9,368 nt of DNA from Nitrospirota bacterium (GTDB lineage Bacteria > Nitrospirota > Nitrospiria > Nitrospirales > UBA8639), in contig QJYE01000026.1 of NCBI GenBank assembly GCA_003235785.1, positions 1-9,368 on the forward strand. The letters are read 5' to 3'. Below, one piece after another: positions 5,202-9,368 of this stretch (position 1 is its first letter; each line of letters opens with the position of its first letter). Made by a program: the position numbers and the translations under genes. Under the pieces are notes generated by a model. That model did no database searches. It was not told the origin of the DNA and saw only the letters and a program-made list of their open reading frames with translations.

Positions 5202-5997
5202 CAAAATTGTAATGTCCGACTAACTCATCTTTCATTTTTCCTGATGGATCGGGTGCGTAGTCGACAATGACGCGCTCCTGTTCTTCCGGCGTAAGTCCGG
5301 CATCCAGGATCACGACATCCTTCGGTAGCAATTCCTGATTCAGAGCGTTATTGGGTATGTGGTCTCCCCTGAAGTAGAGTTGTGTGACAAACGATGGCGT
5401 TTTCGGAGAGAGAATTTTGAAATGCAGGTGGGAGGGCCGAAAGAGGCCGGATTTGAGATCAATGGGATAAAATCCTGGCACGATGGTTTTAAACCAATAC
5501 TCACCTTGTTGGTTTGTGACGGCCTTTCCCCAATATTGAAAATAAGGATCATGCGTGCGGTGAATCATTTTTCCGGTTTTTGGATGCGGGAAACTGTATG
5601 TCCCTTCGTCCCCTTTGTGGTTGTATCGGCCTGAGGCGGAGGCGCTCCACATGATGAGGGTCGTATCGGGTATCGGCTGACCGGATTTCTCATCGAGAAT
5701 TTTGCCGCTGAGGTAAACCATCTGCCCTTGTGCTTTCCCCTTGAGGCCTTTCACAAATGTCAGATCCTGATCGTTGGCCTGACTGATGGGGAGATTGGGG
5801 TCAGGATTTTCACGAATGCTATTCACTTCATCTCCGTCATCCGGGAAAAATGGACCTAAGGCCTGCCTGGGTGTTGGTTTGATGAGGAGTGCGGCAAAGC
5901 TGGCGCTAGTGAAGAAACCACTCATAATTAATCCGAAGAACCCTGCACTTCGTGTTAAGATTGTTCTTCGGGACACGTGAGCAAATGGGAGTGGCAT
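5188..5997 (-). CDS. Tat-exported intradiol ring-cleavage dioxygenase (protocatechuate/catechol dioxygenase family)
   Basis: This non-haem Fe(III) dioxygenase cleaves catechol-type rings between the two hydroxyls using O2. With the start chosen here it has 269 residues. A twin-arginine motif SRRTIL (9-14) is followed by a hydrophobic segment GFFGLIMSGFF, so the folded protein is probably sent to the periplasm by Tat. The family start motif TPRQALGPFFPDD (42-54) and the beta-sandwich strand VYLSGKILD are present. All four iron ligands can be placed: Tyr125 in GRYNH, Tyr177 in PGFYP, His190 and His192 in RPSHLH. The Tyr177-His spacing matches protocatechuate dioxygenase, while the two Tyr are further apart than usual. 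The start at 5997 has AAAGGAG at five bases; a longer form from 6045 lacks such a site. No partner subunit or ring-degradation genes are nearby, so the substrate is unknown. Confidence 0.9.
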   Translation of the reverse strand: MPLPFAHVSRRTILTRSAGFFGLIMSGFFTSASFAALLIKPTPRQALGPFFPDDGDEVNSIRENPDPNLPISQANDQDLTFVKGLKGKAQGQMVYLSGKILDEKSGQPIPDTTLIMWSASASGRYNHKGDEGTYSFPHPKTGKMIHRTHDPYFQYWGKAVTNQQGEYWFKTIVPGFYPIDLKSGLFRPSHLHFKILSPKTPSFVTQLYFRGDHIPNNALNQELLPKDVVILDAGLTPEEQERVIVDYAPDPSGKMKDELVGHYNFVIPG

Positions 5998-6002
5998 ATG
6001 AA

Positions 6003-6009
6003 CTCCTTT
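6003..6009 (-). promoter_or_regulatory. Ribosome binding site deciding the dioxygenase start
   Basis: On the minus strand AAAGGAG lies five bases before the ATG at 5997-5995. It favours this start, which places the Tat motif nine residues in, over the upstream ATG at 6045. Confidence 0.65.
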
Positions 6010-6153
6010 CTTCAGGACTCTGTTTTTTCTTTGTGTGGTGTTCATCGTATCTTCTCTGAGGGCAAGGAGAGATACAAAGAGAATATTGGTCGACGGTTAT
6101 TCTTTTGACATTGCCTTTTAATCTGTACGACGACAAAGGGGAGGGGCATTACT

Positions 6154-6465
6154 CTACTCGGGTTCGGTGTCTGGGCTATCAATGAGATATTGAGGGCAGG
6201 TGGCGGCTTGTGTTTCCAATTGTTTGTAGTGGCAGGGAGGAATATCTTCTTTGAGCCGTCTGAGAAGTCGGAGCACTTTCATGTTGGATGGAATGTCACA
6301 GATCCAGACATGGATGCCGGTTTCGAGCTCATCAAAATGTTTCTTCACTTGGAAGCCCGGGTATTCCATGTAATATGCTGAAAGGAAACCTGTGATCCCT
6401 TGAACGACCCATGGGTGTTCTTTGAGATATCGGTAGCTCACTCGAATTTCCGCAGTTTGCGTCAT
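6154..6465 (-). CDS. Unrecognised 103-residue protein upstream of the dioxygenase
   Basis: I do not recognise this protein. It is soluble, mixed alpha/beta in look, with aromatic-rich segments (SAYYMEYPGF near 29-38, GIHVWICDIP near 50-59), then a basic helix (KVLRLLRRLKED) and an acidic C-terminal tail (DSPDTEPE). Three Cys occur in the second half (positions 56, 78 and 89), without a clear metal motif. There is no signal peptide. The minus-strand ATG at 6465 has TAGGA ten bases upstream. It lies 156 bases before the dioxygenase start on the same strand, so the two may share a transcript. It is divergent from the HIT gene, with 130 bases between. The open frame with a usable ribosome site makes it probably real. 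Confidence 0.65.
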   Translation of the reverse strand: MTQTAEIRVSYRYLKEHPWVVQGITGFLSAYYMEYPGFQVKKHFDELETGIHVWICDIPSNMKVLRLLRRLKEDIPPCHYKQLETQAATCPQYLIDSPDTEPE

Positions 6466-6595
6466 CGAAATATATTCCTAAGGTACGGGTAAAGGGAGTG
6501 GTCGCTTGTTGTAGGACGTGTCACGAATTCTTTGAACATTCTGTGGCATCTTACCTGCCCGTTATGGGAAAAGAAATGTAAGGGGCAAATTACTT

Positions 6596-7045
6596 ATGAG
6601 TGAGGGCGATTTCTGCAAAATTTGTGAGAAGGCTTGGCCGCCATCAGATCATTGGATTGGAGATCTTGGGCTGACCAGGGCGTATATGTTTGAGGATCAG
6701 TTCTTCTCAGGTTGGACCGTCCTCATTCTTCCAGATCATCGCACTGAATTGTTTCAACTCACTCGTGGGGAGCGTACGGAGCTGATTGATGATGTGAGTC
6801 GAGTCGGGGAGGCCATGACGAAAATTTTTGATGTCAGAAAAATCAACTCAGAACTGTTAGGCAATCAGGTTCCGCATATGCATTGGCATGTCATTCCCCG
6901 GTTGAGGACCGACCCTGATCCTTTTCAGCCAGTGTGGAAGGTGGCTCATGAACCTGTCCACCTGACGGGCTCTCTTCTTTCGGGACGTATCCTCCAGCTT
7001 CGCTCTGCATTGGGGTTGCCTTCCGTCTCTCCAGAAGGTTCCTAA
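6596..7045 (+). CDS. HIT-family nucleotide-binding hydrolase/transferase
   Basis: This 149-residue histidine-triad protein carries the catalytic motif HMHWHVIPR (94-102; His94, His96, His98 form HxHxH), preceded by the usual Gly-Asn-Gln-Val-Pro segment. Family members cleave or transfer at the alpha-phosphate of nucleotides through a phospho-histidine; the natural substrate here is unknown. The N-terminal FCKIC (Cys7, Cys10) is the zinc-binding CxxC seen in many HIT proteins, though the matching zinc-ligand pair is not complete by eye. The hydrophobic strand GWTVLILPDHRTEL (39-52) is typical of HIT cores. The protein is cytoplasmic and full length. AAGGGG (6580-6585) lies ten bases before the ATG. 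It appears to be monocistronic. Confidence 0.88.
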   Translation: MSEGDFCKICEKAWPPSDHWIGDLGLTRAYMFEDQFFSGWTVLILPDHRTELFQLTRGERTELIDDVSRVGEAMTKIFDVRKINSELLGNQVPHMHWHVIPRLRTDPDPFQPVWKVAHEPVHLTGSLLSGRILQLRSALGLPSVSPEGS

Positions 7046-7078
7046 AAACATTTGTTCACAACAATTTCCTCTTTCCCC

Positions 7079-7117
7079 AAAAAGGCCGGGTTGCCACAAC
7101 ATTGGGCTTCCCGGCCT
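7079..7117 (-). terminator. Intrinsic terminator of the Spy-like gene
   Basis: AGGCCGGG (7083-7090) and CCCGGCCT (7110-7117) make a perfect eight-pair GC-rich stem with a 19-base loop. Read on the minus strand the stem is followed by TTTT then GGGG, a short T tract. The orientation fits the gene ending at 7136. It may also stop transcription from the convergent HIT gene, although the plus strand has no T-run. Confidence 0.6.
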
Positions 7118-7135
7118 CAGGTCCATTATCAAGAA

Positions 7136-7585
7136 TTAATCGTGGTCTTGCCCTTTGCCATGCTTGCTTTTTTCATGGCCCTTGCCCTTCCCGTGCTTCC
7201 CTTTGTATTCCTTCATCTTTTCCTGCCGTTCCTCTTGTAGCTCTTTCCATTCTTTTTGTTGTTCCGGGGTCAATTCGGCTTCAATTTTGCCCATGGCCTG
7301 TTGACGCATTTCCTTCATCTGAGCATGGAGCGCTTCCATTTTTTCATGCTTGTCTTGAAGAATGGGGAGAATCTTGTCCTGTTGTTCTTGGGTCAGATCA
7401 AGTTTTTTGGTCAAATGTTCCAGTTGCGACTTCGGGTCATGCATATAGCCATGACCGTCTCCATCTGCCCATGCTGAGGTTCCACATAGACTGAGTGCAC
7501 AGATCAATAAGAGACTGCTGGACCACCGGAATGTTGTTCCGATGTTGCTCAAGCGGTGGATAGGACGTTTAACGGATTGGATCAT
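7136..7585 (-). CDS. Spy/CpxP-like periplasmic LTxxQ protein
   Basis: With this start the protein has 149 residues. A signal peptide is clear: a basic N-region, hydrophobic SSSLLLICALSLC (22-34), and cleavage predicted after SAWA at residue 40. The mature part is a charged helical protein with two LTxxQ-type motifs, LTQEQQ (64-69) and LTPEQQ (105-110), the hallmark of the Spy/CpxP family of periplasmic chaperones and envelope-stress or metal-sensing proteins. The C-terminal 25 residues are low complexity, rich in Lys, Gly and His (GKHGKGKGHEKSKHGKG), which could bind metal or be disordered; this is inference. Two adjacent ATGs exist; the second (7585) is five bases from a perfect AGGAGG and the first (7588) only two, so I chose the second. 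No sensor kinase or regulator is adjacent. Confidence 0.88.
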   Translation of the reverse strand: MIQSVKRPIHRLSNIGTTFRWSSSLLLICALSLCGTSAWADGDGHGYMHDPKSQLEHLTKKLDLTQEQQDKILPILQDKHEKMEALHAQMKEMRQQAMGKIEAELTPEQQKEWKELQEERQEKMKEYKGKHGKGKGHEKSKHGKGQDHD

Positions 7586-7590
7586 CATGA

Positions 7591-7596
7591 CCTCCT
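7591..7596 (-). promoter_or_regulatory. Strong ribosome binding site of the Spy-like gene
   Basis: A perfect AGGAGG on the minus strand precedes tandem ATG codons at 7588 and 7585. The spacing (two versus five bases) favours the second. Confidence 0.7.
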
Positions 7597-7642
7597 GGTG
7601 TGATTGTAATAGGGTGTCCTCGCAGACTAGTAACAGTTTTTT

Positions 7643-7651
7643 AGTATATCA
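7643..7651 (-). promoter_or_regulatory. Candidate extended -10 promoter for the Spy-like gene
   Basis: On the minus strand TGATATACT matches the extended -10 form TGnTATAAT with one mismatch. It lies about 58 bases before the start codon at 7585, in an AT-rich stretch. No good -35 is seen, as allowed for extended -10 promoters. Confidence 0.35.
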
Positions 7652-7805
7652 AATAAGTTAAGGACTTTGGAGATGTGCCTTGCCTCACTATGATTTGTAA
7701 TTTTTTCCATTGGCGTTCTCCCTCCTCTTTAAAAAGCTTTTCAGATTTGTGTATAGGTATTAGGCCTCTATGCCTGAACAGACAAACTGACCTTTCTGGT
7801 CAATC

Positions 7806-7827
7806 TTGACAACCTTTGATTTGTCAA
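7806..7827. promoter_or_regulatory. Inverted repeats upstream of the Spy-like gene, possible operator
   Basis: TTGACAA (7806-7812) and TTGTCAA (7821-7827) are perfect seven-base inverted arms with an eight-base spacer. A second pair, TGACC (7788-7792) and GGTCA (7798-7802), lies three bases away. Such dyads are typical of regulator binding sites, but they sit more than 200 bases from the gene start and the regulator is unknown. Confidence 0.3.
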
Positions 7828-7852
7828 AAGCGGCGGCTGGAATAATGAGGAG

Positions 7853-7866
7853 AAGGAATATTCCTT
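7853..7866. repeat. Perfect 14-base palindrome AAGGAATATTCCTT
   Basis: The sequence AAGGAATATTCCTT equals its own reverse complement. It lies between the TPR gene end (7904) and the dyads at 7788-7827. It could be a dimeric regulator site or chance in AT-rich DNA. Confidence 0.35.
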
Positions 7867-7903
7867 AACCAAGAGAATATGCCGTCAGGGAGTGACGTTG
7901 GGA

Positions 7904-8668
7904 TTAGGGATAGGCCTGGAGGGAATCAAGCAGCATTTGGGCTTCCTGAAGATTGCGTTGCCGGGATAGCGATGCAGGAGATCCGGAGGGTTTGCGTACG
8001 ATGAGAAGAAGTTCCTCACGAGCAGCAGGAAGATTTTGCCGTTTGATATAGGCTTTCGCCAAATCAAGCCTCGCTCGCGTGTAATCGGGTTTTGCTTTCG
8101 TGGCACGAACGAGGTACGTGAGTGCCATTTTCGGGTCACCGCCGAGGAACCAGGGAAGTTCCTCTAACAACATTCCCATCATGTGAAGTGCTGGTGCGTG
8201 GTTGGGGTTCAGTTCCAATGCCCTTTGCGCATGGGTCTTCAACGTGTTGACCGTGAGGGCAGAGGCGATGACACCAGAAATTTGTGCGGCGCCTCCAAGG
8301 TTTGCGGCGTATAAAAAATGGGCTTCCGCATTATTTTCTTCCATATCCAGAACCTGCTTGGCCAGGCGTGATCCATTTTCAAATGCCTGCCGTTTCTGGT
8401 CTTCTTCCTGATAAATATCCTCTCCGATTTCGAAATATAAGTCTGACATTTGTAAAAGTGTGGTCGGGTCGGAAGAATCTAGGTTGTGCTGAGCCTGCAA
8501 TTTTTGGAGTTGTATCAACGGGGACTCCGATACTTGGATAGGGAGTGAGGGAGGTTCTGCCCCCAGGGCAGGAATCCCCTTGAGCAACAAGAGGCCAATC
8601 AGCATCAAGCCCAAGCTGTGGGCGAAGAGGCGAATGCCGCATCGTCTAACGGGAAGAGCCGGTTCCAT
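7904..8668 (-). CDS. Exported TPR-repeat protein
   Basis: This 254-residue protein has an N-terminal signal sequence: basic residues RRCGIR (8-13), hydrophobic GLMLIGLLLL (20-29), and likely cleavage after ALGA (residue 37). The remainder is helical with tetratricopeptide-like repeats. The clearest are AEAHFLYAANLGG (115-126) with LKTHAQRALELNPNHAPAL (143-161), and KMALTYLVRATKAKPDYTRA (180-199) with ARLDLAKAYIKRQNLPAAREEL (199-220). TPR units serve as protein-binding scaffolds, here in the periplasm. The segment FLGGDPKMAL recalls TatT-type TRAP-associated proteins and related TPR families, but this is only resemblance. A TGA lies just upstream in frame, so ATG 8668 is the first start; oddly, its purine stretch AAGAGG touches the ATG with no spacer. 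The gene follows the SET gene by 49 bases, probably in one operon. Confidence 0.82.
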   Translation of the reverse strand: MEPALPVRRCGIRLFAHSLGLMLIGLLLLKGIPALGAEPPSLPIQVSESPLIQLQKLQAQHNLDSSDPTTLLQMSDLYFEIGEDIYQEEDQKRQAFENGSRLAKQVLDMEENNAEAHFLYAANLGGAAQISGVIASALTVNTLKTHAQRALELNPNHAPALHMMGMLLEELPWFLGGDPKMALTYLVRATKAKPDYTRARLDLAKAYIKRQNLPAAREELLLIVRKPSGSPASLSRQRNLQEAQMLLDSLQAYP

Positions 8669-8717
8669 CCTCTTAGGTCGGGTTCAATATCATCTTCATT
8701 TTTCTACATAGCAATAA

Positions 8718-9164
8718 CTAGAGAAACTGCCGGCAAGTAGCCGTGCCGCATTTGCAGCTCAGGGTGCCCTGGTGATGCGATGGGTGACAATTGACCGTCA
8801 GCTCAGTGCCAGCGTTGATGGGATGGAGGGTATAGAACTCGGCACGTTCCCTAATAATTCTCAAAAAGGTATTGGGTGAGCAGGAATGATTGATGAAGCG
8901 AAAGCCTGTGGTTTCATTCCCGGCATCAATGGCTTGGCCATTGTGGATTTCCACAATGGCGATCTGCTTCCTGGTCTTGGCACGTTTCCGGCCTTCGTCT
9001 TGAGTAATACGTTCTCCGGCAAATTCGCCGATTTTCTGCCTGGCCCGTAAGGGAACTTTCGTGAAGAGTCCACGTCCCTCTATGGCGCTGGGTTTCACTT
9101 CCATTGGTACAGGCCAGGCACGATGCATGCGCTGTTGTTGACGTTTCTTGGGTAGCTTTTTCAT
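8718..9164 (-). CDS. Small SET-domain protein (putative protein-lysine methyltransferase)
   Basis: This is a 148-residue stand-alone SET domain with a post-SET zinc motif. Such enzymes move a methyl group from S-adenosylmethionine to lysine. Visible are the N-terminal SAM-binding EGRGLF (29-34), GFRFINHSCSPN (87-98), which forms the SET pseudoknot, and the C-terminal CxCx4C (Cys137, Cys139, Cys144), which with Cys94 would bind zinc. The motif that normally reads ELTxDY is ELTVNC here (121-126), so the conserved Tyr is Cys; activity is therefore uncertain. The first 20 residues are strongly basic (KKLPKKRQQQRMHR), perhaps for binding nucleic acid or an acidic target. ATG 9164 is used; a TTG at 9173 with AGGA at nine bases is an alternative. 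The substrate is unknown. An exported TPR gene lies downstream. Confidence 0.88.
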   Translation of the reverse strand: MKKLPKKRQQQRMHRAWPVPMEVKPSAIEGRGLFTKVPLRARQKIGEFAGERITQDEGRKRAKTRKQIAIVEIHNGQAIDAGNETTGFRFINHSCSPNTFLRIIRERAEFYTLHPINAGTELTVNCHPSHHQGTLSCKCGTATCRQFL

Positions 9165-9187
9165 GTTGGGCAATTATTTGATTCCTA

Positions 9188-9206
9188 TGGCCATGGATTT
9201 TGGCCA
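9188..9206. other. Inverted repeat in the gap before the SET gene
   Basis: TGGCCA occurs at 9188-9193 and 9201-9206 with seven bases between; being self-complementary, the two can pair as a hairpin. On the minus strand it lies directly before the AGGA (9186-9183) ahead of the SET gene and might affect its translation. The evidence is weak. Confidence 0.25.
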
Positions 9207-9216
9207 ACCAGATGCT

Positions 9217-9368
9217 CTATACGGGTTTCCCGAAACCCCGTTTCTCTGAGCCGGTGGTACAGTCGGCTCCTGTGTCGTCGAACTCTCCTGGAAATTCTTT
9301 CAGCATATTGAGGCTCATGCGTAATCCGAAGGCGTTGGTTCGTCGTTCATCATCAATCAATGATTCAA
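9217..9368 (-). CDS. C-terminal fragment of an unidentified gene, running off the right edge
   Basis: On the minus strand a frame is open from the window edge through about 50 codons to TAG at 9219-9217. It reads ESLIDDERRTNAFGLRMSLN, then MLKEFPGEFDD and a polar tail ending KRGFGKPV. The composition looks like a real soluble protein C-terminus, but I recognise no family. The stop is 52 bases before the SET start at 9164 (43 from the alternative TTG), so it is probably the upstream gene of the same operon. An imperfect hairpin, ACGGGTTT with AAACCCCGT (9221-9241), lies within its last codons and lacks a T-run. Confidence 0.5.
   Translation of the reverse strand, partial: ESLIDDERRTNAFGLRMSLNMLKEFPGEFDDTGADCTTGSEKRGFGKPV

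Larger units (their letters stand above)
7586..7903. other. Intergenic region upstream of the Spy-like gene, with several palindromes
   Basis: This stretch of about 318 bases has no gene. It holds a candidate extended -10 promoter (7643-7651), the palindrome AAAAGCTTTT (7732-7741), inverted repeats TGACC-5-GGTCA (7788-7802) and TTGACAA-8-TTGTCAA (7806-7827), the perfect 14-base palindrome AAGGAATATTCCTT (7853-7866), and a small hairpin CGTCA-5-TGACG (7883-7897) just after the TPR gene that might be part of its transcript end. Confidence 0.55.

Noticed and set aside
5998..6045. Longer N-terminus of the dioxygenase from ATG 6045
   Set aside because: The upstream ATG has no good ribosome site, while ATG 5997 has AAAGGAG at five bases and puts the Tat motif at the expected place.
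6107..6112. TTGACA on the plus strand as a promoter -35
   Set aside because: No -10 lies at a suitable distance, and the nearest downstream plus-strand gene is almost 500 bases away with a minus-strand gene between.
7052..7494. Plus-strand open frames opposite the Spy-like gene
   Set aside because: They mirror the coding strand of a clear LTxxQ protein and produce Phe/Leu/Pro-rich products typical of antisense frames.
8926..9207. Minus-strand 93-codon frame overlapping the SET gene in another frame
   Set aside because: The SET motifs and zinc cysteines are in the other frame; this one has no recognisable feature.

Overview
The window looks like ordinary chromosomal DNA of a Gram-negative bacterium. 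It has moderate GC, exported periplasmic proteins, a c-type cytochrome and a Tat-type signal. The mix (cytochrome c'-like protein, Spy-like LTxxQ protein, stand-alone Tat intradiol dioxygenase, SET-domain protein, and dispersed GTCATtCTGAG-type repeats) would fit Nitrospirota such as Nitrospira, but this taxonomic guess is inference only. No rRNA, tRNA, CRISPR array, insertion sequence or phage gene was seen.

Layout from left to right. Bases 1-174 may hold the tail of a gene entering from the left, just before a secreted cytochrome c'-like protein (171-674). After a non-coding stretch with one copy of a dispersed repeat and a terminator-like hairpin comes a ZIP-family metal transporter (1053-1781). 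A structured non-coding region and a plausible sigma70 promoter precede a two-gene MntA/HepT (MNT-HEPN) toxin-antitoxin module (2157-2784). Bases 2785-3503 are poor in recognisable genes; they hold a short signal-peptide-like ORF with a strong ribosome binding site and end in a good intrinsic terminator. A glycerophosphodiester phosphodiesterase (3504-4214), a second copy of the dispersed repeat, and a DUF6714-like protein (about 4513-5145) follow on the plus strand.

The second half is mainly on the minus strand. It holds a Tat-exported intradiol ring-cleavage dioxygenase (5188-5997) and an unrecognised 103-residue protein upstream of it (6154-6465). A HIT-family protein (6596-7045) is divergent on the plus strand. 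Next come a Spy/CpxP-like periplasmic LTxxQ protein (7136-7585) with its own terminator and promoter region, an exported TPR protein (7904-8668), a small SET-domain protein (8718-9164), and the C-terminus of an unidentified gene running off the right edge (9217-9368). The last three are spaced about 50 bases apart and look like one operon read leftward.

No large new multi-gene system is evident. The points most worth a second look are the SET protein whose usual ELTxDY motif reads ELTVNC, the stand-alone exported dioxygenase with its unrecognised neighbour, the orphan terminated transcript region around 3100-3470, and clustered palindromes upstream of the Spy-like gene.
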